Assembly (NCBI RefSeq): GCF_000702325.1
Contig: NZ_KL370892.1
Span: forward strand, 310,001-374,000
Direction of reading: 5' to 3'
Origin: Thiomicrorhabdus sp. Milos-T2
GTDB taxonomy: Bacteria; Pseudomonadota; Gammaproteobacteria; Thiomicrospirales; Thiomicrospiraceae
Length of the DNA stretch: 64,000 nt
The notes beneath the pieces are model-generated. The model had not been told where the DNA came from. It saw only the letters and a program-made list of their open reading frames with translations, and searched no databases. The translations under genes and the position numbers were made by a program. This document shows, piece after piece, positions 44,218 to 52,280 of this stretch. Within the stretch, counting starts at the first letter, position 1. The number at the start of each line of letters is the position of its first letter.

Positions 44218-44847
44218 ATGAAAGGTAATATTATGATTCGCATGATTTCGTTAATGATTATTGTGCCAATTTTGTTAGCCCACTTTAGTGGACAAGTTGA
44301 TTTACTTAAACCTAATTGGCTATGGTTAACTTTGTTTGCGGGGCTTAATGCATTGCAGGCTACTTTTACGGGTTGGTGTCCGGTAAGTCGTTTTTTACCA
44401 CAAGATAAAAATACGGGAGCGTGCTGTATTTCAGATACAACTGGTACTTGTTGTTCAACTCCTGAAGAGTCTAAAAGTTCATCGGCTTGTTGTGGTGATG
44501 ATGTTTCACGTGAAACAAAGTCAAATGATTGTTGTTCCGATAGTAAAGAAGAATCATGTTGTTCAGGTTCTGATACGGCAAAAGAATCTTCTTGTTGTGA
44601 AGGCGATACTTTAGAGATAAAAGTATTGGGGACAGGTTGTACTACCTGTAATAATACTATTAAATTAATAGAAGCCACCTCAAGTGAAATGGCTGTTAAA
44701 GTTTCTGTCATTAAGGTAGAAGATGTTGCACAAATTGCCTCTTATGGTGTTATGAGTACACCAGGTATTGTTATCAATGAACAGGTGGTGCATAGTGGTG
44801 GAATGCCATCAAAACAGTTAATTGAAGAATGGTTAACAAAAGCTTAA
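44218..44847 (+). CDS. Fusion: YgaP-like membrane segment, Cys-pair-rich linker, thioredoxin-like domain
   Basis: 209 residues; AAAGGAAG precedes the chosen ATG. Residues about 5-65 form a DUF2892/YgaP-type membrane hairpin ([18 protein letters not shown]). About 66-140 is a Ser/Glu/Asp linker with six Cys-Cys pairs at roughly even spacing. The C-terminal ~75 residues are a Thioredoxin_3 (redox-active disulfide) domain with active site GTGCTTCNNT and cis-Pro loop MSTPGIVIN. The Cys pairs are suited to binding As(III) or other soft metals. Thioredoxin_3 proteins are commonly neighbours of PF03773 permeases. A perfect parS site lies in the linker-coding DNA. Confidence 0.85.
   Translation: MKGNIMIRMISLMIIVPILLAHFSGQVDLLKPNWLWLTLFAGLNALQATFTGWCPVSRFLPQDKNTGACCISDTTGTCCSTPEESKSSSACCGDDVSRETKSNDCCSDSKEESCCSGSDTAKESSCCEGDTLEIKVLGTGCTTCNNTIKLIEATSSEMAVKVSVIKVEDVAQIASYGVMSTPGIVINEQVVHSGGMPSKQLIEEWLTKA
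44502..44517. promoter_or_regulatory. parS site, perfect match
   Basis: TGTTTCACGTGAAACA, identical to the canonical 16-bp ParB-binding site, within the Cys-rich gene. It encodes part of DVSRET, so the site is accommodated in the linker. Confidence 0.85.
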
Positions 44848-44892
44848 TAAAACAGAACAATAAAAATGAATAATAAACGCTGGAGAATATAT

Positions 44893-45363
44893 ATGTATAA
44901 CGTTTTATTTATCGATCAAGAAAACTCAGTGAGGAGTATTCTTGCCGAAGCGCTTTTGAATCATTGGGGCAAAGATAAATTTAACGCTTATAGCTCTGGC
45001 AGTGAACCTAGTGGTGAAGTTCACCCACAGGTTATAGAAACACTTAAGCATGCTAAGTTACCTACCGAGAATTTATATTCAAAAAGTGTGAATGAATTCT
45101 CTAAAGAAGATTCTCCGCAAATGGATTTTGTTTTTATTTTATGTGACAAGGTAAGAGGAGAGGTTTGTCCTATTTGGCCAGACCATACCATCACTTCTGT
45201 ATGGGCAATAGATAGTCCATATAGTGATGACCTCAATATTGACGCTATAAGAGAAATACTTCATTCCCTAGAAAATAGAATTAATTTATTTGTGCAGTTA
45301 CCTATTAGCAAACTTGAGCACCTAAAGCTAAAAGAAGAAATACACAATTTAAGTCATCACTAG
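44893..45363 (+). CDS. ArsC/low-MW phosphatase-like protein without nucleophilic Cys
   Basis: The start at 44893 is preferred to the in-frame ATG at 44866 because GGAG stands seven bases upstream and MYNVLFI is the normal family beginning; 156 residues. The fold matches thioredoxin-coupled arsenate reductases: GSEPSGEVHPQVIETLK, SKSVNEFSKEDSPQMDFVFILCDKVRGEVCPIWP. The catalytic P-loop CxxNSxRS reads DQENSVRS, so the attacking Cys is Asp. The two later cysteines (FILCD, GEVCP) that form the ArsC relay are retained. It is probably not an arsenate reductase in the usual sense. Part of the arsenic cluster. Confidence 0.82.
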   Translation: MYNVLFIDQENSVRSILAEALLNHWGKDKFNAYSSGSEPSGEVHPQVIETLKHAKLPTENLYSKSVNEFSKEDSPQMDFVFILCDKVRGEVCPIWPDHTITSVWAIDSPYSDDLNIDAIREILHSLENRINLFVQLPISKLEHLKLKEEIHNLSHH

Positions 45364-45376
45364 AGACTAATAACTA

Positions 45377-45462
45377 GAGACTTTTGCAAGAGTCGATGAA
45401 TGGTTAAAAAAGACCATAATTCTTTATCTTTTTCTTACCTCCCCAACTCGTGAAAAGGTCTC
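45377..45462. repeat. Degenerate short MITE-like copy
   Basis: 86 bp with imperfect ends GAGACTTTTGCAAGAG and CTCGTGAAAAGGTCTC; the interior is diverged and shortened. It lies between the arsC-like and GAPDH genes. Confidence 0.6.
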
Positions 45463-45480
45463 TAAAGGGATTTAAAAATA

Positions 45481-46503
45481 ATGAAAAAAATTAGAATAGC
45501 CATCAATGGTTTTGGTCGTATGGGTCGTTTGGCAATGCGTGTTGCTTTTGATTGGCCAGAAGTTGAGATTGTACATATTAATGAAATCGCAACCGATGCT
45601 GTAGGTTCTGCCCACTTACTCAATTTTGATTCAGCTCATGGTCGCTGGCATCATGAGGCTATTGAACAAAATGGGCAAATCATTGTGGCTGACACCGTGA
45701 TTGGCTATTCAATGAATAAAGTGGTTTCTGATACTCAATGGGGCGATTTAAATGTAGATGTGGTTATTGAATCTACAGGAAAATTTAGAACGATTGAAAC
45801 AATTCAACCTTATCTTGATCAAGGTGTTAAGCAAGTCATTGTTGCTGCTCCGATGAAAGAGGGGATAAAGAATATTGTGATGGGAATCAATGATGACATT
45901 GTGGTTGCTGGACAAGACCCAATTATTACAGCCGCATCTTGTACCACCAATTGTATTGCACCTGTCATTAAAGTAATGCATGAAAAGCTCGGCATTAAAC
46001 ACGGCATGATTACAACAATGCATGACAGAACCAATACTCAAAAAGTAGTGGATCATGGCCATAAAGATTTGCGTAGAGCACGTGCCAGTTTTGAATCATT
46101 AATCCCAACCTCAACGGGTTCAGCTACGGCAATAGGTACTATCTTTCCTGAACTTAATGGCAAGTTAAATGGGGTGGCGGTGCGTGTACCACTGATGAAT
46201 GCATCGCTAACGGATTTAGTCTTAGAAATGGAAAACCCAACTTCTGTTGAAGAGGTTAATGGTGTGCTTAAAGAAGCCTCAGAAACTTATCTAAAGGGTA
46301 TTTTAGGTTTTGAAACTCGTCCATTGGTCTCTGTTGATTACGAAGGTGAAACTTGCTCTAGTGTGATTGATGTTCCATCGACCATGGTCGTTAATGGAAC
46401 TCAAGTAAAACTATTGGCTTGGTATGACAATGAAATAGGTTATGTCTCTCGTATGATGGAATTAGCGGTTAAGGTTGCTAATGATAATAATTCTGTGAGT
46501 TAA
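45481..46503 (+). CDS. ArsJ-associated glyceraldehyde-3-phosphate dehydrogenase
   Basis: 340 residues. Rossmann start [16 protein letters not shown], catalytic Cys in [12 protein letters not shown] (about residue 155), His in [12 protein letters not shown], and [10 protein letters not shown] at the end. The divergence from glycolytic GapA, together with arsJ immediately downstream, identifies the resistance enzyme. It uses arsenate in place of phosphate to form 1-arseno-3-phosphoglycerate, which ArsJ exports. MITE copy G and two palindrome copies separate it from arsJ. Confidence 0.92.
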   Translation: MKKIRIAINGFGRMGRLAMRVAFDWPEVEIVHINEIATDAVGSAHLLNFDSAHGRWHHEAIEQNGQIIVADTVIGYSMNKVVSDTQWGDLNVDVVIESTGKFRTIETIQPYLDQGVKQVIVAAPMKEGIKNIVMGINDDIVVAGQDPIITAASCTTNCIAPVIKVMHEKLGIKHGMITTMHDRTNTQKVVDHGHKDLRRARASFESLIPTSTGSATAIGTIFPELNGKLNGVAVRVPLMNASLTDLVLEMENPTSVEEVNGVLKEASETYLKGILGFETRPLVSVDYEGETCSSVIDVPSTMVVNGTQVKLLAWYDNEIGYVSRMMELAVKVANDNNSVS

Positions 46504-46510
46504 GTTATAA

Positions 46511-46750
46511 GAGACCTTTGCATGAGAGTATGCACGAATAAAAATGGTTCTAGGTGCCCCTTGAGGGTAAAAATTCACCTGATTTTTGTTGTACACCAAT
46601 GGCTCTTCCGTTGGGCGACAACTTGTGAATAGCTAGCTATTCCCTGCGTTTTCCGCCGCAAACGAAGAACTCGACGCCCGAAGGGGTAAGTCGAGAGTCA
46701 GGCAAATTTTCTCTCATTTTTCTTTCGCACCTATCTCGTGCAAAGATCTC
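46511..46750 (+). mobile_element. MITE-like element, copy G (three nested inserts)
   Basis: 240 bp, the largest copy. Ends GAGACCTTTGCATGAGA and TCTCGTGCAAAGATCTC (one change each); flanks TATAA/TATAT give a 4/5 duplication. Inserts relative to copy B: 20 bp at 46550-46569 (as copy A), 28 bp at 46592-46619 (as copies E/H) and 36 bp at 46661-46696 (as copy C). It interrupts the space between the GAPDH and arsJ genes. Confidence 0.9.
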
Positions 46751-46818
46751 TATATGAGTGCTTTTTAGGAATGATTGTTAAAGCAAAGTTCCGTTCTATT
46801 ATTGTTGAGTTATAAATC

Positions 46819-46855
46819 ACCAGGCCTGGTTAAATGTATATTTACCAGGCCTGTT
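46819..46855. repeat. Two iterated palindromes side by side upstream of arsJ
   Basis: Perfect ACCAGGCCTGGT at 46819-46830 and a one-mismatch copy ACCAGGCCTGTT at 46844-46855, 13 bp apart, ending 29 bp before the arsJ start codon. Confidence 0.88.
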
Positions 46856-46884
46856 TAATTTGGATTAGGAAAAAGGTTTTACAA

Positions 46885-48069
46885 ATGAATGCAACCAAAC
46901 AATATGCCATTGTGACGGCCAATTATTGGGCCTATACATTAACTGATGGTGCTTTACGCATGTTGGTTTTATTGTATTTTTATCAGCTTGGTTATTCCCC
47001 ATTAGAGATTGCTATGCTGTTTTTGTTTTATGAATTTTTTGGCATTGTAACCAACTTAGTTGGGGGTTGGTTAGGCGCAAGGTTAGGGCTTAATGTCACC
47101 ATGAATATTGGTCTGAGCCTGCAAATAATTGCTCTTCTTATGTTAACGGTCCCTAATGAATGGCTAGGGGTTGTCTATGTGATGGCGGCTCAGGCATTAT
47201 CCGGTATAGCTAAAGACTTAAATAAAATGAGTGCCAAAAGTAGTATTAAATCTTTGGCGAGTGATGCTGATGGAACGCTCTATAAATGGGTTAGTTTATT
47301 AACGGGTTCTAAAAATGCATTAAAAGGCGTTGGCTTCTTTTTAGGTGCAGTGTTGCTTGAATGGGTTGGTTTTGCTAATTCAATGTGGGTGATGTCTGCA
47401 ATGTTATTAGTGGCCTTAATTGTCTCACTATTATTTTTAGATGGGTCTTTAGGTAAATCTAAAAGTAAGAGCAAATTTAATGAAATGTTTTCAAAATCGG
47501 CTGCCATTAATTGGTTGTCTGCCGCCCGGTTCTTCTTGTTTGGTGCACGTGATATTTGGTTTGTTGTGGCCTTACCAATCTATTTACAAGGTGTATTAGG
47601 GTGGAGCTTTCATGAGGTTGGAAGCTTTATGGCCTTATGGGTCATTGGTTATGGGTTCATACAAGCTAGTACACCAAGAATACTCAGCTTATCGAAAAAA
47701 CAAAATAGTAATCCAACAGTCAGCACGGCTATGAAACTGGCTTTAGCTTTAGCACTAGTCCCTTTAGTTATGGCTTGGCAATTATCTAATAGCCCACAAT
47801 TAGTGATTATTATTGGGTTAGGTCTGTTTGCGCTGTTTTTTGCCGTTAACTCGGCAGTACATTCATACTTAATTGTGTCAATGGCCAATGAAGATGGGGC
47901 TTCAAAAGACGTAGGTTTTTACTATATGGCAAATGCCGGCGGTCGCTTAATGGGTACGGTGTTGTCAGGTTATGTTTATCAAACATTTGGAATGGAAGCC
48001 TGCTTAATGTTTTCAACCGTTTTCATTATAATGTCAGCAGGCCTGGTATTAAGAGTACCCAGCTCTTAA
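46885..48069 (+). CDS. arsJ: Organoarsenical efflux MFS transporter ArsJ
   Basis: Start MNATKQYAI at 46885, with AAAAAGG upstream; an earlier in-frame ATG (46834) would include the palindrome region and is rejected. 394 residues, 11-12 helices. TANYWAYTLTDGALRMLVLLYFYQLGYSPLEIAMLFLFYEFFGIVTNLVGGWLGARLG is characteristic of ArsJ. It exports 1-arseno-3-phosphoglycerate made by the upstream GAPDH, giving arsenate resistance without reduction. A partial palindrome (CAGGCCTGGT) is embedded near the 3' end. Confidence 0.93.
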   Translation: MNATKQYAIVTANYWAYTLTDGALRMLVLLYFYQLGYSPLEIAMLFLFYEFFGIVTNLVGGWLGARLGLNVTMNIGLSLQIIALLMLTVPNEWLGVVYVMAAQALSGIAKDLNKMSAKSSIKSLASDADGTLYKWVSLLTGSKNALKGVGFFLGAVLLEWVGFANSMWVMSAMLLVALIVSLLFLDGSLGKSKSKSKFNEMFSKSAAINWLSAARFFLFGARDIWFVVALPIYLQGVLGWSFHEVGSFMALWVIGYGFIQASTPRILSLSKKQNSNPTVSTAMKLALALALVPLVMAWQLSNSPQLVIIIGLGLFALFFAVNSAVHSYLIVSMANEDGASKDVGFYYMANAGGRLMGTVLSGYVYQTFGMEACLMFSTVFIIMSAGLVLRVPSS

Positions 48070-48094
48070 GATAGTTATCTCACTACAACCTTTA

Positions 48095-48241
48095 TTAACA
48101 CGAAGACACGAAGTCACGAAGATTAAAGAGTTGAAAGTTAGAGGATATTCGATGAATGTCTCAGCTGAGTTATAATTCTCTAACGGTTTCCTTATATCTT
48201 TTTCCCAATCAATCTTCGTGTCTTCGTGACTTCGTGGTTAA
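48095..48241. repeat. Inverted repeat of CACGAAG units
   Basis: Left arm 48095-48124 has three tandem CACGAAG-type octamers; right arm 48211-48241 is the near-exact reverse complement. The ~85-bp centre is unremarkable. Could form a large cruciform or serve as arsJ terminator. Confidence 0.8.
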
Positions 48242-48288
48242 CTTATAAAAATATCAATCACAAATCCTAGAATAATAAGGTCGCAATT

Positions 48289-48708
48289 ATGTGGATTCAA
48301 AAAACAATTACCTTAAAGCCACAGCCACGAGGTTTTCATTTAGTTACCAATGAAATTCTTTCTAACTTACCAGAACTGCGTGATATTAATATTGGCTTAA
48401 TGCATATCCTGATTAAGCATACCTCCGCATCACTCACCATTAATGAAAATGCTGATCCCTCTGTGCGTGATGATTTTGAAAGCTTTTTTAATGATGTTGT
48501 GACTGAAAATAAACCGTATTTTACTCATACCTATGAAGGTTCAGACGATATGCCTGCACACTTAAAAAGTAGCCTTTTAGGATTTGATTTAACGCTTCCA
48601 ATTACCAATGGCTCTCCAAACCTAGGGACTTGGCAAGGTATCTATTTATGTGAACACCGTAATCAGGGTGGTTCAAGAACATTGGTAATAACGATTCAAG
48701 GCGAGTAA
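48289..48708 (+). CDS. yjbQ: YjbQ family (UPF0047) protein
   Basis: 139 residues. Family sequence MWIQKTITLKPQPRGFHLVTNEI, LMHILIKHTSASLTINENADPSVRDDFESFF, and GTWQGIYLCEHRNQGGSRTLVITIQGE. The conserved His and Arg residues are all present. YjbQ proteins show weak thiamine-phosphate synthase activity in vitro; the physiological role is unclear. Cytoplasmic. Its 3' flank contained an extended palindrome that the IS110 element has split. Confidence 0.92.
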   Translation: MWIQKTITLKPQPRGFHLVTNEILSNLPELRDINIGLMHILIKHTSASLTINENADPSVRDDFESFFNDVVTENKPYFTHTYEGSDDMPAHLKSSLLGFDLTLPITNGSPNLGTWQGIYLCEHRNQGGSRTLVITIQGE

Positions 48709-48735
48709 TCGTCACTGGATTTAACTATTTAATTT

Positions 48736-48744
48736 ACCAGGCCT
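48736..48744. repeat. Left half of the palindrome split by IS110
   Basis: ACCAGGCCT, continuing at 49976-49980 as CTGGT after the element. Joining the flanks with one CT restores a 22-bp perfect palindrome identical in core to the iterated motif. Confidence 0.9.
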
Positions 48745-48756
48745 TATATGTTGAAA

Positions 48757-48960
48757 GTGTTCTCCAGAAGTGGAGAATTTATTAAGGACGCTTAGTAAAG
48801 GGATAAAGAGATCTTGCTACCAGGCCAATGACACCCAGAGTGATCCAGGTTATCAGATTAAGACCTTTATCCCCACACACTATAAACTGAACGGTATCTT
48901 AGGCAGGACAAGACTCCTAGCCTGTATTCATAAGGTTAGTATAGCCATAGTGTGAACTTA
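48757..48960 (+). ncRNA. Predicted IS110 bridge RNA with target and donor loops
   Basis: Three structured parts are visible. (1) 5' hairpin TTCTCC/GGAGAA at 48760-48777. (2) Target loop closed by GGGATAAAG (48800-48808) and CTTTATCCC (48865-48873), containing TACCAGGCC (48818-48826), identical to the left target, and CCAG (48845-48848), complementary to CTGG on the right. (3) Donor loop closed by CACACTAT (48876-48883) and ATAGTGTG (48947-48954), containing ACGGTATCT (48891-48899), identical to the right end of the element, and ATAAG (48930-48934), complementary to CTTAT at the left end. Exact transcript ends are unknown. Confidence 0.85.
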
Positions 48961-49002
48961 CTAAACGAAATTAAATCCTAGCATAAAATAGGTATTTCGA
49001 AC

Positions 49003-49953
49003 ATGAAAATATACATCGGCATAGACATCAGCAAAGACACCTTTGACGTAGCGGTTTCAACTCAAAAGCAAAGTGTCACTTTTAATAACACCCCAGCGGG
49101 GTTTAAAAAGTTTATCAAATGGATGAGCCTTTTTGATTCTCCACACATCGCGATGGAAGCCACCGGGAAATACTATTTAGGCCTCGCATTGCATCTTTAC
49201 GAACAAGAATACCCTGTGTATGTGATCAACCCATTTAAAATCAAACATCATGCACAATCCAAACTAAAGCGTGTTAAAACCGACAGTGAAGATGCTAAGC
49301 TCATCGCAGATTTTTGTGAAGTACACAAACTCAAACCTTGGCAGCCTGACAGTCCGATTATCGCTAAGCTACAAGAGTTCTCAGCACTTCAATCCTTGTT
49401 AATTCAAACAAAAACCCGCATTAAAAACCAAATGCAAAGTTCGACAGAAATTGAAGTACAGAAAATTCAAATAGCTCAGATTAAACAGTTAGAAAAGCAG
49501 ATTGAAAAGATTCAATCCCAAATGAAAGGCTGCGTTCAACAGGATGTTGAATTGGCTAAGCAGATGGCATTATTAAAGTCCATTAAAGGACTGGGTGAAA
49601 AAACAGCGATTGAACTCATCACTCATATCAAAGACATTTATCGTTTTGATAATGCAAAGGCCTTAGCCTGTTACTCTGGTCTTGTTCCACAAATACAGCA
49701 ATCGGGTAGTAGTTTAAATCGCTCATCGCTTTCAAAAATGGGCAATGCAAATTTAAGGAAGTGTCTCTACATGCCTGCGGTAAATAGTATTGCATACAAC
49801 CCTGTCTTAAAATCCTTTGCAGACAATCTGAGAAAAAGAGGGGTTGCAGGTAAGAAGATAGTTGCCGCGGTAATGCGCAAATTAATTCATCTGGTTTATG
49901 CTATTCTGAAGAGTGGTAAACCCTTTGATCCAGAATATAAGATTGGTGCTTGA
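49003..49953 (+). CDS. IS110-family transposase (bridge-RNA-guided recombinase)
   Basis: 316 residues, intact. N-terminal RuvC-like DEDD domain: YIGIDISKDTFDVA (Asp8), MEATGKYY (Glu), KTDSEDAKLIADF (two Asp). A helical coiled-coil region follows (about 145-185). The C-terminal Tnp20 domain has SIKGLGEKTAIELIT, ALACYSGLVPQIQQSGSS and SLSKMGNANLRKCLYM, the last including the candidate catalytic serine region. It should act with the RNA encoded just upstream. No stop or frameshift, so the element may be active. Confidence 0.95.
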   Translation: MKIYIGIDISKDTFDVAVSTQKQSVTFNNTPAGFKKFIKWMSLFDSPHIAMEATGKYYLGLALHLYEQEYPVYVINPFKIKHHAQSKLKRVKTDSEDAKLIADFCEVHKLKPWQPDSPIIAKLQEFSALQSLLIQTKTRIKNQMQSSTEIEVQKIQIAQIKQLEKQIEKIQSQMKGCVQQDVELAKQMALLKSIKGLGEKTAIELITHIKDIYRFDNAKALACYSGLVPQIQQSGSSLNRSSLSKMGNANLRKCLYMPAVNSIAYNPVLKSFADNLRKRGVAGKKIVAAVMRKLIHLVYAILKSGKPFDPEYKIGA

Positions 49954-50101
49954 CTATGAAAATCAAACACGGTATCTGGTAAATTGAGTTGAATATTTAA
50001 TAAATACCCATACAAATAGATATGCGCTATATCATTAACTTTATCAGTTAATAGCCTATACAAATATTCAAATAAAAGACCAATTAAAAGACCTATTCCT
50101 T

Positions 50102-52165
50102 ATGACACAATCTTCAATAGCAGTAACTCCAAACCCTTTTTTATCGGATTCACATTTTCCAGAATTTAATGCGTTTCACGTGGAACATATTGAACCTGCC
50201 GTTTCACAACTGTTGGCCGAAAATAAACAAGTCATTGATGACCTAGTTGCTTCAACGCAAGAGCCTACATGGAAAAATTTTGTAGAACCTCTTGAGAGCA
50301 TCGATAATCGTTTTGAAAAAGTGTGGGGGCCTGTTGGGCATTTAGATGCGGTTATGAACAGTGACGATTGGCATAAAGCCTATACCAACTGTTTAGAGAA
50401 GGTAACGCAGTATTACACTGAGAATGGACAAAATGCGGGTCTATATAAAAAGTTCAATGCTATTTCACAGAGTGAAGAGTACCCAGATTACAATCTTGCA
50501 CAGAAAAAAGTCATTGAAAATGCACTGCGTAACTTTCGTTTAAGCGGTATTGCTTTGCCAGCCGAGAAGCAAGCTATCTATAAAGAGTTAAAACAGCGTT
50601 TATCACAAAATAGCAGTCAGTTTGGTAATAACGTGCTTAAGTCAACCCAGGCTTGGTCAAAGCATATTGAAGATAAAAAAGAATTAGCAGGCCTGCCAGA
50701 ATCGGCAATAGGGCTATTACAGCAATTAGCAGAGCAAAAGTCGTTAACAGGTTGGTGTGTTACGTTAGATTTTCCGTCGTATTTAGCGGTTATGACCCAT
50801 GCAGACAATAGAGAATTACGAGCTGAAGTTTATAAGGCATTCTCAACTCGTGCCTCAGACCAGGCAGATAATACCGAGTTTGATAATAGTGAATTAATTG
50901 AAATTATTCGTGCTGACCGTTATCAATTAGCGACTCTATTAGAGTTTGAAAATTATGCAGAATACTCATTAGCCACCAAAATGGCAGAGTCAACTGATCA
51001 GGTTTTAGGTTTTTTAAGAGATTTAGCGGTTAAGTCAAAACCACAGGCTCAACAAGAATTAGCCACCCTAAAAGCCTTTGCTAAAACGGAACTTGGCATT
51101 GAAGATTTTCAACCTTGGGATGTGACCTATGCATCTGAAAAACTTAAAAACCAAACACTTTCGCTCTCACAAGAAAAACTACGCCCTTACTTCCCCGTAG
51201 AAAAAGTTTTACAGGGTTTGTTCTCAATTACTCAAAATTTATTTGGTATTAAAATTAATATTAAAACAGGTGTTGAGACTTGGCATGAAGATGTGCGGTT
51301 TTTTGAATTAACCGATGATACTAATCAAGTGATTGGGCATTTTTATTTAGATTTATACGCCCGTGAAAATAAACGCGGTGGTGCTTGGATGGATTCAGCC
51401 ATTACACGCTGGAAACATCCTAATGGTCAATTACAAACACCAGTAGCCTATTTAGTGTGTAACTTTACACCACCTATTGGCGATGCAGAAGCCTGTTTAA
51501 CCCATGATGAAGTGACTACGTTATTTCATGAGTTTGGTCACGGGATTCACCACTTATTTACCAAAATGGAACAGTTAGATATTTCTGGTATTGCAGGTGT
51601 GCCGTGGGATGCAGTTGAATTACCATCGCAATTTATGGAGAACTTTTGTTGGGAGCGTGAAGGAATAGATTTCATCTCTTCACATGTTGAAACGGGTGAA
51701 ATATTACCTAATGATTTATTTGAAGCACTGCAAAAAGGCCGTGGTTTTCAGTCAGCGATGATGATGTTACGCCAAATTGAATTTGCATTGGTGGATTTTG
51801 ATTTACACACCTTTTATAACCCAGAATCACCAGAAGGTGTTTTAGATATTGCTAAACGAATTAGAGATGAAGTAGCGGTGGTACAACCACCAAGTTACGC
51901 TCGACAATTACACAGCTTTAGCCATATTTTTGCAGGCGGTTATGCGGCAGGTTATTACAGTTACAAATGGGCAGAAGTTTTATCAGCAGATGCCTTTAGT
52001 CTGTTTGAAGAAACGGGTATTTTAAATGCAGAGACAGGTATGCACTTTAAAAACACCATTTTAGCGGCAGGTGGCTCAATTGATCCGATGGTATTGTTTA
52101 AAACCTTTAGAGGTCGTGAACCAGAGATTGATGCGTTATTAAGACACAGTGGGATTGCGGCTTAA
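50102..52165 (+). CDS. prlC: Oligopeptidase A (M3 metallopeptidase)
   Basis: 687 residues. Zinc motif HEFGHGIHHLF near residue 473 and the third ligand region ENFCWERE are typical of M3 peptidases. Conserved YLDLYARENKRGGAWMDS precedes it. PrlC degrades short peptides, including signal-peptide fragments, in the cytoplasm. Start ATGACACAATC; normal length for the family. A parS-like site lies at its 5' end. A hairpin terminator follows. Confidence 0.96.
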   Translation: MTQSSIAVTPNPFLSDSHFPEFNAFHVEHIEPAVSQLLAENKQVIDDLVASTQEPTWKNFVEPLESIDNRFEKVWGPVGHLDAVMNSDDWHKAYTNCLEKVTQYYTENGQNAGLYKKFNAISQSEEYPDYNLAQKKVIENALRNFRLSGIALPAEKQAIYKELKQRLSQNSSQFGNNVLKSTQAWSKHIEDKKELAGLPESAIGLLQQLAEQKSLTGWCVTLDFPSYLAVMTHADNRELRAEVYKAFSTRASDQADNTEFDNSELIEIIRADRYQLATLLEFENYAEYSLATKMAESTDQVLGFLRDLAVKSKPQAQQELATLKAFAKTELGIEDFQPWDVTYASEKLKNQTLSLSQEKLRPYFPVEKVLQGLFSITQNLFGIKINIKTGVETWHEDVRFFELTDDTNQVIGHFYLDLYARENKRGGAWMDSAITRWKHPNGQLQTPVAYLVCNFTPPIGDAEACLTHDEVTTLFHEFGHGIHHLFTKMEQLDISGIAGVPWDAVELPSQFMENFCWEREGIDFISSHVETGEILPNDLFEALQKGRGFQSAMMMLRQIEFALVDFDLHTFYNPESPEGVLDIAKRIRDEVAVVQPPSYARQLHSFSHIFAGGYAAGYYSYKWAEVLSADAFSLFEETGILNAETGMHFKNTILAAGGSIDPMVLFKTFRGREPEIDALLRHSGIAA
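50172..50187. promoter_or_regulatory. parS-like site (1 mismatch)
   Basis: CGTTTCACGTGGAACA; complement TGTTCCACGTGAAACG, one base from TGTTCCACGTGAAACA. It lies inside the prlC coding region. Confidence 0.6.
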
Positions 52166-52201
52166 AATATCTATGGTTTATGAATTATTACAAAGAAAAA
52201 A

Positions 52202-52225
52202 GCCTTTACTCAAAAGAGTAAAGGC
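52202..52225 (+). terminator. Terminator after prlC
   Basis: Perfect 10-bp stem GCCTTTACTC / GAGTAAAGGC with AAAA loop, 36 bases past the stop codon; T run is weak. The gap 52166-52514 otherwise holds MITE copy H. Confidence 0.75.
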
Positions 52226-52280
52226 AAATTGGTTTATCTTAGAGCTAAAATGAACCAATACAACAAGAATGAATATATAA

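Larger units (their letters stand above)
48745..49977 (+). mobile_element. IS110-family insertion sequence
   Basis: About 1233 bp. The boundaries follow from reconstruction of the palindrome: the left flank ends AGGCCT, the right end of the element reads ACGGTATCT and is followed by GGTAAAT. CT is the shared dinucleotide at both junctions, as in known CT-core IS110 elements. No terminal inverted repeats, as expected. The long non-coding left end (258 bp) encodes a predicted bridge RNA, placing it in the IS110 rather than IS1111 group. Confidence 0.9.

Noticed and set aside
44190-44711. 173-codon minus-strand ORF opposite the Cys-rich gene
   Set aside because: Shadow produced by the repetitive Cys/Ser codons; the plus-strand protein has recognisable domains at both ends.
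48770-48955. 61-codon ORF upstream of the IS110 transposase
   Set aside because: It overlaps the predicted bridge RNA stems and loops exactly; the structure explains the sequence better than coding.
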